From Tolumonas osonensis (GTDB lineage Bacteria; Pseudomonadota; Gammaproteobacteria; Enterobacterales; Aeromonadaceae), in NCBI RefSeq assembly GCF_014202415.1, contig NZ_JACHGR010000004.1, forward strand, positions 186,001 to 250,000: 64,000 nucleotides of DNA. The letters are read 5' to 3'. Shown piece by piece: positions 44,320 through 53,019 of the stretch. Made by a program: the position numbers and the translations under genes. Position 1 is the first letter of the stretch. Each line of letters starts with the position of its first letter. Below the pieces are notes generated by a model. That model was not told where the DNA came from. It searched no databases and was given only the letters and a program-made list of their open reading frames with translations.

Positions 44320-45845
44320 TTTTTATCCTCCCTGATAATGGTGCACAGAGGCAACCGGAGCCGGATACAACTTCCCCCTAAATCACTCGTTTCCACCTCG
44401 ATCACTCCTCTATGATCGTTAACGATGTTCTGAACAAAACTCAGTTCCATCGTGTCGTTACGTTTATCACCGTTCTCTGTTGGATGTGGTTGTAATAAAC
44501 GGTGTGTCGCTGTAATAACTGGGGCGGTGCCGCTGTCGTGTACTTCCAGACAAAGTTCCTGTTCGTTCTGATAAGCACAGAGTTTGAGCTGCGCGGCAGC
44601 CTGGCCGGTTACGGCCTGACAGGCACGTTCAAACAGCAGACACAGGCCGGTCAGTAACCGGGTCCGCTGCATGAATAAACGTGGTAAATCGGTGGCGATA
44701 TCGATCTGCATCAGCACATCCAGATGTTCTAGTCGCAGAACCTGCATATCATGCAAATCACCGAACAGGCGGACCAAACCAAAATGGGAAGGCGCTTCTG
44801 TTTTCATCGCCGGGCGGTACTGCTCCAGACGTTTCATCGCTTCGCGTCCGACCTGCAGTGCGGTGTTAATCGCTATTGCCGCCCGGCTGTCGGTGTCGGA
44901 CTCCAGACGCAGTGCGGCCTGCAGCATATTGAGCGGAGCCTGTGTCTGGATCATGGCAACATCCAGCGTTTCCCGGATGGCGGAGAACAGGGTCTGTTCT
45001 TCCACCTGGACCCGGAGTTGTTCCAGACGGGATTGTTCCATCTGCTGACGGCGTTCGGTCTGATCAGTGATCATCAGCAATGAGCAAGGCCGTTTGCCTT
45101 CCCCGAAATAAAGCCCGGCCTCTTCATTCAATTCAAACAGCGGCTGGATGTTGATGCTGAACCAGCGCTGGCGTCCACGAATGGTCAGCGGCCATAGCAG
45201 GTCGCGATCCGGGCGTTGCTGGCCAGGCGTAAATTCGAGTGCCAGAAACGGCTCAATGCCACGCAAATCGGTTCGAAGTGTTTTGTACGTCAGGTTATCC
45301 AGTACCACCTGATTAAATTCATTGAGCACCGCGATCGCGGTTGGCGCGGCATCCAGTACCGCCTCGATCATTGCTTTCTGATTATGCACCCGTTGCTCCA
45401 GCGCAAACTGATCGCTGATATCCCGGTGCATTCCCAGGAAATGGGTGATCTGGCTGTCGGTATTCAATACCGGTGTCACCGTGACTTCGGCAAGATATAA
45501 GGAGCCGTCTTTACGTTTGTTGATCAACCGGCCAGTCCATGGTTGATGTTGTGTCAGCTGATGCCACATTGCCTGATAACGGGATTTCGGCGTCTGCTTG
45601 CTGGCCAGAATATTGTGGTTCCGATATTGCAGTTCACCCCGTTTGTAGCCGGTCAGACGGCAAAAAGCGGTATTGCAGTAGAGAATGTTGGCTTTCGGAT
45701 CCGTAATAGAGATACCCACTGATGATTGTTCCACTACACCATAAAACAACTCCATCGGCAGCAGCGATACCATTTGCTGCAAACTGGCACTGTTGATGCA
45801 CACCGCACCGGTAGTCTCGGGTGTGTAGTTTTGCAGGATAGTCAT
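44316..45845 (-). CDS. nifL: Nitrogen fixation regulatory protein NifL
   Basis: Anti-activator that holds NifA inactive when oxygen or fixed nitrogen is present. About 509 residues from an ATG at 45845 with AAGGAGAGG upstream. It has PAS1 (about 28-145, the FAD-type redox sensor, with YCNTAFCRLTGYKRGEL), PAS2 (about 160-270), a coiled-coil linker, and a degenerate histidine-kinase-like C-terminus in which I see no H-box histidine (IRETLDVAMIQTQAPLNML). The weakly conserved nucleotide-binding part includes LEVHDSGTAPV. This matches the Klebsiella/Azotobacter arrangement. Confidence 0.95.
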   Translation of the reverse strand: MTILQNYTPETTGAVCINSASLQQMVSLLPMELFYGVVEQSSVGISITDPKANILYCNTAFCRLTGYKRGELQYRNHNILASKQTPKSRYQAMWHQLTQHQPWTGRLINKRKDGSLYLAEVTVTPVLNTDSQITHFLGMHRDISDQFALEQRVHNQKAMIEAVLDAAPTAIAVLNEFNQVVLDNLTYKTLRTDLRGIEPFLALEFTPGQQRPDRDLLWPLTIRGRQRWFSINIQPLFELNEEAGLYFGEGKRPCSLLMITDQTERRQQMEQSRLEQLRVQVEEQTLFSAIRETLDVAMIQTQAPLNMLQAALRLESDTDSRAAIAINTALQVGREAMKRLEQYRPAMKTEAPSHFGLVRLFGDLHDMQVLRLEHLDVLMQIDIATDLPRLFMQRTRLLTGLCLLFERACQAVTGQAAAQLKLCAYQNEQELCLEVHDSGTAPVITATHRLLQPHPTENGDKRNDTMELSFVQNIVNDHRGVIEVETSDLGGSCIRLRLPLCTIIREDKK

Positions 45846-45923
45846 ATCCTCTCCTTCATGCGCTAAATCCGCTGCTGTGAGCAATCAGACAATTTGTCGA
45901 TCTTGGTGAATCTGTGCATGGCT

Positions 45924-45939
45924 TGTCGCCAGTCCGACA
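45924..45939. promoter_or_regulatory. NifA upstream activator site 1
   Basis: TGTCGCCAGTCCGACA fits TGT-N10-ACA. It is about 210 bases before the rnfA -24 element and about 80 bases before the nifL start. Confidence 0.5.
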
Positions 45940-45996
45940 TAAGAAAAGCAAGAGTTGTTCCGGAAAGAAAATTTCATGGGAATCGTCTGATACGAT

Positions 45997-46012
45997 TGTC
46001 ATAACCAGCACA
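45997..46012. promoter_or_regulatory. NifA upstream activator site 2
   Basis: TGTCATAACCAGCACA fits TGT-N10-ACA, about 140 bases before the rnfA -24 element, a usual distance for NifA acting by DNA looping. Confidence 0.6.
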
Positions 46013-46150
46013 AAACCATACAAAAAGCAGGCTTATTGCGACAAAAATAGCGCGTTCTTGTCCGATCTCCTGCAATCGGATTTCATCTGAAGAAAACACT
46101 ATCCGCACCTTAATGGGGCAGCCGTTCACTGTGATGTAGCACACACTTTT

Positions 46151-46166
46151 TGGCACAGGTTTCGCA
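46151..46166 (+). promoter_or_regulatory. Sigma-54 promoter of the rnf operon
   Basis: TGGCACAGGTTTCGCA matches TGGCAC-N5-TTGCA with one change (TCGCA), with GG and GC in correct spacing. The predicted start is near 46178, about 25 bases before rnfA. Confidence 0.8.
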
Positions 46167-46203
46167 TTTTCACCCTCATCTGGGTTTGAAAGAGGCAAAC
46201 GGA

Positions 46204-46782
46204 ATGCGTGATCTGCTGCTAATCATACTGGCCAACGGGCTGGTGAATAATGTGGTGCTGTCCCGGTTTCTCGGACTGTGCTCCTTTATGGGGGTTTCGA
46301 ACAAAGTGTCGTCGGCAATTGGTATGGCGATGGCGACCACCTTTGTGCTGACCATGGCAACCGGTGTCGGCTGGATTATTGAACACGCCGTGCTGGTGCC
46401 ACTGGGGCTGGAATATCTGCGTCTGCTGAGTTTCATTATGGTGATTGCTTCTCTGGTGCAGCTGACGGAATTGTTTATTGCCAAACAAAGCCCGGAATTA
46501 CACCGTACGCTGGGCATCTTTCTGCCACTGATCACCACGAACTGTGCCGTGCTTGGCGTTTCGCTGCTGACCATTCAGGAAAACCTGAACTTCATACAAG
46601 CGCTGGTTTACGGCCTCAGCTCAGCATTAGGCTTCTCGCTTGTCATCATTCTTTTTGCCGGTTTGCGTCAGCGTCTGGAAAAATCGGTTTTACCCGATCT
46701 CTTCAATGGTACCCCTATCAGTTTTATTACCGCAGGCATTCTGGCCATGGCGTTTGCCGGATTCGGCGGACTGGCCGGTTAA
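46204..46782 (+). CDS. rnfA: Electron transport complex subunit RnfA
   Basis: A six-helix membrane subunit (192 residues) of the Rnf complex, which drives electrons from NADH to ferredoxin or flavodoxin using the ion gradient. It starts MRDLLLIILANGLVNNVVLSRFLG; an earlier start at 46150 would lie upstream of the sigma-54 -12 element. It is first in rnfABCDGEH, divergent from nifL as in Azotobacter rnf1, where the operon feeds nitrogenase. Confidence 0.95.
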   Translation: MRDLLLIILANGLVNNVVLSRFLGLCSFMGVSNKVSSAIGMAMATTFVLTMATGVGWIIEHAVLVPLGLEYLRLLSFIMVIASLVQLTELFIAKQSPELHRTLGIFLPLITTNCAVLGVSLLTIQENLNFIQALVYGLSSALGFSLVIILFAGLRQRLEKSVLPDLFNGTPISFITAGILAMAFAGFGGLAG

Positions 46783-46792
46783 GGAGAACGAG

Positions 46793-47344
46793 ATGCTGAC
46801 ATTACTTTATTTATTGGCCATTCCGCTCATCGCGGCGGGTATTGGGTATGCACTGGGATATGCGGCGATTCATCTGAAGGTGGAAGGTGATCCGCTGGTG
46901 GATGACATCAGTGCCTTATTGCCAAACGGTCAGTGCGGACAATGTGGTTATCCCGGTTGTGCTCAGGCGGCCAAGGCAATGGCCTGCGGCGAAGCAGCGC
47001 CGGATGCCTGTCCTCCCGGTGGTGATGCCTTAGCCCAGAAAATTGCCGCTGTCCTGGGGGTGACACTGGACAGCAGTGGCGCCAAGGGACCACAGGTAGC
47101 TGCCATTGATATGGAAGGCTGCGATGGCTGCGGCCGTTGCATCAAACAATGCAGTTATGACGCCATTATCGGCGCCACCCGCCAGTTACATGGCGTCATC
47201 GCGGATGCCTGTACCGGTTGTGGTGCCTGTGTTTCCGTTTGCCCACATAAAGGTATTTCTTTGTATCCCGATCCTGCATTTATGAGCCGGGTTGCCAAGC
47301 CCGGACTAATACCCATCGCTACGCTGGAGGTGAAAAATGCTTAA
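46793..47344 (+). CDS. rnfB: Electron transport complex subunit RnfB
   Basis: The iron-sulfur subunit thought to pass electrons to the acceptor. The 183-residue protein has an N-terminal membrane helix, a [4Fe-4S] motif (GQCGQCGYPGC ... CPPGG) and two ferredoxin-like clusters (CDGCGRCIKQC, CTGCGACVSVCP). Its last eight bases overlap rnfC. Confidence 0.96.
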   Translation: MLTLLYLLAIPLIAAGIGYALGYAAIHLKVEGDPLVDDISALLPNGQCGQCGYPGCAQAAKAMACGEAAPDACPPGGDALAQKIAAVLGVTLDSSGAKGPQVAAIDMEGCDGCGRCIKQCSYDAIIGATRQLHGVIADACTGCGACVSVCPHKGISLYPDPAFMSRVAKPGLIPIATLEVKNA

Positions 47345-48785
47345 GGCCAGAATTCGTCCGCATGGTGGTATTCATCCGGACAGCCATAAACAACTGACCA
47401 GCCACAGCCCGGTGATCACCATGCAGGCACCATGGCGTCTGGTGTTACCACTCAAACAACATGCCGGTGCCCCAGCGTTACCGGTTGTTGCCGTGGGTGA
47501 CACCGTCAAAGCCGATCAGCTGATTGCGAAAGGCAATGGCCGGTTCTCTATGCCCATCCACGCCCCGCTGGCAGGAGTGATCAGCGCCGTGGATCACGGC
47601 AACATTACCATCAAAGTGGACACGCAAAATCCACGGAGCAGTGCAGGCAATATCGCCAGAGCGAATAACACTCTGTCGCGTGAAGAGATGATCCATCTGA
47701 TTGAGGAAGCCGGCATTGTCGGTATGGGCGGTGCGATGTTTCCTACCGCCGATAAATTGCGCCTCAGTATGAGTTATCTGATCGATACCCTCATTATCAA
47801 CGGCAGTGAATGCGAACCCTATCTGACTTGTGATGATCGTCTGATGCAGGAACAGGGGGAACGCATTATGGGCGGGATCCGCTATCTGCAGCAAATTACC
47901 CTCGCCGACAAGGTCTTCATCGGGATTGAAGAGAATAAACCGGAAGCCATCGCGGCGATGGAAGCCTTGTGTGCCACAGAAGAAAACATGCAAGTTGTCG
48001 GCCTCCCGGCGCTTTACCCGATGGGTTCCGAAAAACAGCTGATTGAAGCCGTTACCGGTCGTCAGGTGCCCAGCGGTAAATTATCTGCCGATGTAGGGGT
48101 ACTGGTACAAAACGTGGCTACCAGCATTGCCATCTTTGAAGCGCTGCGTTTTGGTCGGCCGCTGACACATCGCGTGATCACGATTTCCGGTGATGCGGTG
48201 GAAGTGCCCAGTAACGTGATGGCCCCTGTCGGTATGCCAATCTCCGAAATTGTGGCGCAGTGCGGTGGTCTGAAATCGACGCCGGCCCGCATTGTACTGG
48301 GTGGTCCGATGATGGGTCGCGCCATTAATGATATTCATGCGCCGGTCACCAAAGGGACCAGTGGTGTGCTGCTGCTGACCGAAGATGAATTGCCGAATCC
48401 GAAAGCCAGCGCCTGTGTCCGCTGCGGTCGCTGTATCGGTGCCTGTCCGATGAGTCTGACACCGCTGGATATGGTCGCCGAACTGAAAGTCGATAATTTT
48501 GCCAAAGCTGCCGACATGGGGGTAATGGATTGTCTGTTATGTGGCTCCTGTGCCTATGTCTGTCCGGCCGCCATTCCACTGACCCAGTATTTTGACTGGG
48601 GCAAACAGGAGATCGGCAAGATTCGGCTTTCGGAACAAAAAACAGCCCGTACTTGCCTGAACAGCGCCGCGCGCCGTGAACGGCTGGAACGTGAAGCCGC
48701 AGAGAAAGAAGCGGCGAAAGCCGCAAAAGCCAGCCGCCGGCCGTCACGCCGCAATAGTGCATCAGTGACAGAGGAGTCCGCATGA
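47337..48785 (+). CDS. rnfC: Electron transport complex subunit RnfC
   Basis: The NADH-oxidising peripheral subunit, 482 residues. It has an NADH/FMN-binding domain with GMGGAMFPTADKL and NGSECEPYLTCDDR, a SLBB-type region, and two [4Fe-4S] motifs (CVRCGRCIGACP, CLLCGSCAYVCP), then a short Ala/Lys/Arg-rich tail (residues 455-482), shorter than in E. coli RsxC. It overlaps rnfB and rnfD. Confidence 0.95.
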   Translation: MLKARIRPHGGIHPDSHKQLTSHSPVITMQAPWRLVLPLKQHAGAPALPVVAVGDTVKADQLIAKGNGRFSMPIHAPLAGVISAVDHGNITIKVDTQNPRSSAGNIARANNTLSREEMIHLIEEAGIVGMGGAMFPTADKLRLSMSYLIDTLIINGSECEPYLTCDDRLMQEQGERIMGGIRYLQQITLADKVFIGIEENKPEAIAAMEALCATEENMQVVGLPALYPMGSEKQLIEAVTGRQVPSGKLSADVGVLVQNVATSIAIFEALRFGRPLTHRVITISGDAVEVPSNVMAPVGMPISEIVAQCGGLKSTPARIVLGGPMMGRAINDIHAPVTKGTSGVLLLTEDELPNPKASACVRCGRCIGACPMSLTPLDMVAELKVDNFAKAADMGVMDCLLCGSCAYVCPAAIPLTQYFDWGKQEIGKIRLSEQKTARTCLNSAARRERLEREAAEKEAAKAAKASRRPSRRNSASVTEESA

Positions 48786-49762
48786 TGATCTTACGTGCCC
48801 CCCATGCCCACGAGGGTATTTCAATTAAAAAGGTCATGTTCAAAGTGAACATGGCGCTGGCTCCGGCTTTGCTGCTCGGCATCCTGCAGTTTGGTATGCC
48901 GGCGCTGTTTCTGGTGGTCGCCACGGTTATCAGTGCTCTGACCTGTGAAGTGATCGCGATGAAACTGAATCCGCAGACTCAGGGGGAAATCAATGATGGC
49001 GCCGCCATCCTGACCGCCCTGATCCTCGCCATGAGCCTGCCACCCCATGCCCCGCTCTGGCTGGGTGCATTGGGTGCAGTATTCGCCATTTTCTTCGGTA
49101 AACAGGTTTACGGTGGTCTGGGTCAGAATCTGTTTAACCCGGCCATGCTGGCGCGGGTTGTACTGCTGATCTCCTTCCCGGTTGAAATGACCAAATGGAT
49201 CAACCCAAGCGCCTTTTATGACGGTGTCTGGTACAAGATGGGCGTAGATGGTGTCTCTGGCGCAACCACACTCGGTCTGAGCAAGGAAGGAACTGAATCC
49301 AGCTTTCACTGGCTGGCGCATGTACTGGGAACCAGCACCGGCAGTCTGGGTGAAACCTCTGCCATCCTGATGCTGGCAGGCGGGTTATGGCTGATCCAGC
49401 AACAGGTATTTACCTGGCACGTGCCGGTCGCCACGTTGGCCGGTTGTCTGCTGCCGGGAACAGCCATGTGGCTGGCCGATCCTGCCGCCGTACCCGAGCC
49501 ACTGGCCCAGTTAACCAGTGGTGGTTTGCTGATGTGCGCCTTCTTTATTGCCACGGATCCGGTCACCACGCCGACCAGTAACCGCGGCAAGCTGATTTTC
49601 GGTGCCGGCACCGGCTTTCTGATCTTCGTGATCCGGACCTTTGGTAATTTCCCGGAAGGGGTTGCCTTCTCCATTCTGATCATGAATGCCTTTACCCCGC
49701 TGATTGACCAGTACACCCGCCCACGCATGTATGGTTATGACTTGAAAACGGAGGAAAAATAA
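48782..49762 (+). CDS. rnfD: Electron transport complex subunit RnfD
   Basis: A membrane subunit (326 residues, about ten helices) carrying covalent FMN. The flavinylation motif appears as DGVSGATTLG. It overlaps rnfC by four bases and meets rnfG at a shared base. Confidence 0.94.
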   Translation: MMILRAPHAHEGISIKKVMFKVNMALAPALLLGILQFGMPALFLVVATVISALTCEVIAMKLNPQTQGEINDGAAILTALILAMSLPPHAPLWLGALGAVFAIFFGKQVYGGLGQNLFNPAMLARVVLLISFPVEMTKWINPSAFYDGVWYKMGVDGVSGATTLGLSKEGTESSFHWLAHVLGTSTGSLGETSAILMLAGGLWLIQQQVFTWHVPVATLAGCLLPGTAMWLADPAAVPEPLAQLTSGGLLMCAFFIATDPVTTPTSNRGKLIFGAGTGFLIFVIRTFGNFPEGVAFSILIMNAFTPLIDQYTRPRMYGYDLKTEEK

Positions 49763-50388
49763 TGAATCAGTCCGTTGTTTTACCGATGAAAGAACAGCCT
49801 TATTACCAGGCCTTTCTGCTCAGTCTGTTTGCCTTATTTGTTTGTGGTGCAGTGGCTGCGTTTTCAGCCATAACGAAAGAATCCATCATCGCCCGGGGGA
49901 TTGAAGACACGCAGCGCCAGCTGGTACAGGTGTTGCCACAAAACCTGTATGACAACATGCCCAGCCAGGAGGAAATCACGCTGACACTGGATGGTCAGCC
50001 GGTACATTTTTTCCGGGCACGCAAGGGTGGAATGGGTTCCGGGATCGCCCTGTTTGCCCAAACCAGTGGTTATTCCGGTGTGATCCGCCTGCTGCTCGGT
50101 ATTGATGCTAACGGCACACTGACCGGCGTCCGTGTGTTGAGTCATACCGAAACACCCGGCCTTGGTGATGCCATCGATCTCAGTAAAAGCGAGTGGATCT
50201 TAAGTTTTAACGGCAAATCGTTGCAGCAGCCTGACGAAAAAGGCTGGCATGTCAAAAAGGATGGCGGCCAGTTCGATTCCTTTACCGGCGCCACGATCAC
50301 TCCGCGTGCCGTAGTGAAAGGTGTGCATGAGGCCCTGCAGCTGTTCCGGCAGCATCAGAATGAATTTCTGGATCGGAAAGGGAGTTAG
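49762..50388 (+). CDS. rnfG: Electron transport complex subunit RnfG
   Basis: A single-span, mostly periplasmic subunit (208 residues) with covalent FMN at the Thr of FTGATITPRAV. It has one N-terminal helix (FLLSLFALFVCGAVAAFSA). It is followed by rnfE two bases later. Confidence 0.94.
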   Translation: MNQSVVLPMKEQPYYQAFLLSLFALFVCGAVAAFSAITKESIIARGIEDTQRQLVQVLPQNLYDNMPSQEEITLTLDGQPVHFFRARKGGMGSGIALFAQTSGYSGVIRLLLGIDANGTLTGVRVLSHTETPGLGDAIDLSKSEWILSFNGKSLQQPDEKGWHVKKDGGQFDSFTGATITPRAVVKGVHEALQLFRQHQNEFLDRKGS

Positions 50389-50390
50389 TT

Positions 50391-51077
50391 ATGAGTAACA
50401 GAAGCATATTTACCGATGGATTATGGAAGAACAACGCCATTTTTACGCAGTTGCTGGCGCTGTGTCCGTTGATGGCCGTGACCACAACAGCCACGAATGG
50501 ATTAGGAATGGGCGCGGTTACCACGCTGGTGCTGGTTGCCTCGAATCTGCTGGTTTCACTGATCCGTGCCATTGTGCCCAATCAGATCCGCATCCCTATC
50601 TTTACGTTGCTGATCGCCGCACTGGTGACTCTGGTTGATTTAGGTATGAATGCCTGGATGCACGATTTGCATAAAGTGCTGGGGTTGTTCATCGCACTGA
50701 TTGTGGTGAACTGTGCCATTCTCGGCAGGGCTGAAGCATTCGCCACAAAAAATCCACCCGTTCCCGCCATGCTTGACGGACTGGGTACCGGCCTGGGTTT
50801 TACATTGGCCATGACTATTATGGGTGGTTGTCGGGAAATTCTCGGTAGCGGCACCCTGTTTTCCGGCGCATCGCTGCTGTTAGGCCCGCACTTTAAATTT
50901 ATGGAGTTGCATGTCTTACCGGATTATCACGGCTTTTTACTGATGTTATTACCTCCCGGCGGATTCATTATGTTGGGACTTTTATTGTGTGCCATCCGGC
51001 TAAGCAAACGCCTGTTCGCCGGAAAAGCGGTTCCAGCGACAACGACACCAGCGACAGACGGAGGTTGCCATCCATGA
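50391..51077 (+). CDS. rnfE: Electron transport complex subunit RnfE
   Basis: A six-helix membrane subunit (228 residues) related to RnfA; the pair form the membrane core that carries a cluster. It has NGLGMGAVTTLVLVASN and MGGCREILGSGTLF. Its stop overlaps the rnfH start. Confidence 0.94.
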   Translation: MSNRSIFTDGLWKNNAIFTQLLALCPLMAVTTTATNGLGMGAVTTLVLVASNLLVSLIRAIVPNQIRIPIFTLLIAALVTLVDLGMNAWMHDLHKVLGLFIALIVVNCAILGRAEAFATKNPPVPAMLDGLGTGLGFTLAMTIMGGCREILGSGTLFSGASLLLGPHFKFMELHVLPDYHGFLLMLLPPGGFIMLGLLLCAIRLSKRLFAGKAVPATTTPATDGGCHP

Positions 51078-51334
51078 AAATCAGTGTAGCGCACGCTCGC
51101 GGAGCAAAAGGTAACTGGTACCAGCTTGACTTGCCTGAGCCTGTTACCGCACAGGAGGCACTACAGGCGTCCCCTGTCTTTCAGCATTATCCGGATCTGG
51201 ATCTGGCGACGCACCGCATCGGTATTTTTGGCAAATTCTGTGCGATTGATACAATTTTGAAAGAAGGGGATCGTGTTGAAATATATCTGCCGGTACAGCG
51301 TCAGGCCGATGAAGATGAGGACGAAGATGCATAG
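51074..51334 (+). CDS. rnfH: RnfH family protein
   Basis: A small (86-residue) ubiquitin-like beta-grasp protein with a very acidic tail (DEDEDEDA). It is typically the last gene of nif-associated rnf operons; its role is not settled. ATGA overlap with rnfE. Confidence 0.88.
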   Translation: MKISVAHARGAKGNWYQLDLPEPVTAQEALQASPVFQHYPDLDLATHRIGIFGKFCAIDTILKEGDRVEIYLPVQRQADEDEDEDA

Positions 51335-51492
51335 TTTTGTCGGTGATCATGCTGTCCTCTGAGATTTGCTGCTATATAAATGTGTGTTCAGATAAATAAG
51401 CAGATTACAGCCTGTTGCAATGAGCAATCAGCAATCAGCAGCTCAGGCAGCCTGCTTGTTTTCCGGTTGTAGAATACAAGGATGACCTTTAA

Positions 51493-52824
51493 ATGAAAAA
51501 ATTGAACACTGGTAAAAATGCCGGCTCCTGGCTATTTTTGCTAACCGTACTCCTCTGCCCTGCACTGGCAGTGGCCGCCGATAGCGGTTCGATGCTCACA
51601 GTTGCCGGGATAAGACTCGAATTCATCCTGTTCGCAGCCACCTTGCTCGGTGTTGCATTATTCCATCATTACACCATGTGGGTCGCTTTAACGGGTCTTG
51701 CTTCGATTCTTGCCAGTAAGTATCTGTTTCTGAGTGATTTCTCGTTTGTTCATCATATAGTGGGTGGCAACGGTCACGAAGGCGAATGGCGAATTCTGCT
51801 CAATCTGCTCGGTCTCCTGTTTGGTTTCGCTGTGCTGGCCAAACATTTCGAAGAGTCCGAGCTGCCGAAAATCCTGCCGAAATATCTGCCGGACGACTGG
51901 AAAGGCGGATTTACCCTGCTGGTCATGATTTTTGTCATCAGCGCGTTTCTTGATAACATCGCCGCCGCCATGATTGGTGGTGCGATCGCGTTTGTTGTCT
52001 TCAGAAAACGTGTGCATATCGGCTATCTCGCCGCGATCGTCGCAGCCAGTAATGCCGGTGGCTCAGGCTCTGTGGTTGGTGATACGACCACCACACTGAT
52101 GTGGATTGACGGCGTCAGTCCACTGAACGTGATTCATGCCTATATTGCCGCAAGTACCGCCTTGGTCTTGTTTGGCGTCATCGCTTCCCTGCAGCAGGAC
52201 AAATATCAGCGTATCATCAAAGACGCGCCGGTGGATGTAGTGGTCGAATGGCGGAAACTGGGCGTGGTTGCGCTGATTCTGGTATGCGCCATTATCACCA
52301 ACTATGCCCTTGATTTCCCGGCACTCGGTGTCTGGATCGCGTTGCTGCTCGGTGCCTTGTTTGTTAAAACACCGTGGAATGAACTTAAAAACGCGACCAG
52401 CGGCACTATCTTCCTGATGGGGCTGGTCACCTGCGCATCATTGATGCCGGTCGATGAATTGCCACCAGCTTCATGGGTGACGACCTTCTTCCTTGGCTTT
52501 ATTTCTGCCGTCTTTGACAACATCCCGCTGACGAAGCTGTGTCTGGAACAAGGCGGCTATGACTGGGGAATTCTGGCTTATGCCGTGGGTTTCGGTGGTT
52601 CCATGCTGTGGTTTGGCTCATCTGCCGGTGTGGCACTATCCAACATGTACCCAGAAGCCCGTTCGGCCGTGAACTGGTTACGTCACGGCTGGCATGTCGC
52701 TGTTTCCTATGTGTTCGGCTTCTTTGTTCTGCTGGCACTGTCCGGCTGGGCGCCTCATGCACCGCACAAGGTCATGCAGGAAAACGTTGTCCAGCAGAAA
52801 GTTGTGACTCCGTCCAAAGCCTGA
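51493..52824 (+). CDS. Ion-transporter superfamily protein (citrate/NhaD-like)
   Basis: A 443-residue inner-membrane transporter with about eleven helices and an apparent cleavable or anchoring N-terminus (LFLLTVLLCPALAVAAD). The segments SAFLDNIAAAMIGGAIAF and SAVFDNIPLTKL are the paired DN-motif hairpins seen in IT-superfamily carriers such as NhaD and ArsB, and ASNAGGSGSVVGDTTTTLMW lies between. The substrate is not certain: Na+/H+ exchange, citrate or another anion are all possible. It lies 158 bases after rnfH and 195 bases before nifF, with its own terminator. That placement next to an ion-driven Rnf complex suggests a link to sodium or proton balance during nitrogen fixation. Confidence 0.75.
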   Translation: MKKLNTGKNAGSWLFLLTVLLCPALAVAADSGSMLTVAGIRLEFILFAATLLGVALFHHYTMWVALTGLASILASKYLFLSDFSFVHHIVGGNGHEGEWRILLNLLGLLFGFAVLAKHFEESELPKILPKYLPDDWKGGFTLLVMIFVISAFLDNIAAAMIGGAIAFVVFRKRVHIGYLAAIVAASNAGGSGSVVGDTTTTLMWIDGVSPLNVIHAYIAASTALVLFGVIASLQQDKYQRIIKDAPVDVVVEWRKLGVVALILVCAIITNYALDFPALGVWIALLLGALFVKTPWNELKNATSGTIFLMGLVTCASLMPVDELPPASWVTTFFLGFISAVFDNIPLTKLCLEQGGYDWGILAYAVGFGGSMLWFGSSAGVALSNMYPEARSAVNWLRHGWHVAVSYVFGFFVLLALSGWAPHAPHKVMQENVVQQKVVTPSKA

Positions 52825-52841
52825 GGACAACCTCACCGACC

Positions 52842-52870
52842 AAGACCACCTGTTATGGTGGTCTTTTTTT
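52842..52870 (+). terminator. Terminator of the transporter gene
   Basis: AAGACCACC pairs with GGTGGTCTT around a six-base loop, followed by a run of T. Confidence 0.92.
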
Positions 52871-52887
52871 GCTCTTTTGTCGCAGAT

Positions 52888-52903
52888 TGTGAGGTTTATC
52901 ACA
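52888..52903. promoter_or_regulatory. NifA-type or CRP-type site upstream of nifF
   Basis: TGTGAGGTTTATCACA fits both the NifA site TGT-N10-ACA and the full CRP consensus TGTGA-N6-TCACA. It is 65 bases before the nifF -24 element. Confidence 0.65.
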
Positions 52904-52967
52904 AGCCAGCCTCAGTCAATCAAAAATAAAAATCTTAATTTTCAATATCTTACACAAAAAAGAAGAT

Positions 52968-52983
52968 CGGCATCGTTCCTGCA
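52968..52983 (+). promoter_or_regulatory. Sigma-54 promoter of nifF
   Basis: CGGCATCGTTCCTGCA has GG and GC at the required 12-base distance and matches TGGCAY at five of six and TTGCA at four of five positions. The predicted start is about 25 bases before the ATG. Confidence 0.75.
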
Positions 52984-53019
52984 CTATAAAGAAAAACACC
53001 GTATTCAAGGAGAGACACC

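Larger units (their letters stand above)
45846..46203. promoter_or_regulatory. Divergent nifL-rnfA control region
   Basis: 358 bases with two NifA-type sites and a sigma-54 promoter facing rnfA (listed separately). For nifL I could not find a sigma-54 promoter with correct spacing: TGGCGACAAGCCATGCA on the minus strand (about 45915-45931) has GG and GC elements one base too far apart. A GCACC-N5-GGGGC sequence at 46105-46119 resembles an NtrC site with one mismatch. Confidence 0.5.

Noticed and set aside
45915-45931. A possible sigma-54 promoter for nifL
   Set aside because: The GG and GC elements are one base too far apart, which abolishes sigma-54 recognition in known promoters.
46105-46119. 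A possible NtrC site (GCACC-TTAAT-GGGGC) between nifL and rnfA
   Set aside because: One mismatch in a key position and not placed at a normal distance from nifL. Kept only as a remark in the control-region entry.
51445-51460. A possible sigma-54 promoter before the ion transporter (AGGCAGCCTGCTTGTT)
   Set aside because: The -24 GG is present at the right distance, but the essential -12 GC is GT, and no TGT-N10-ACA site is near.
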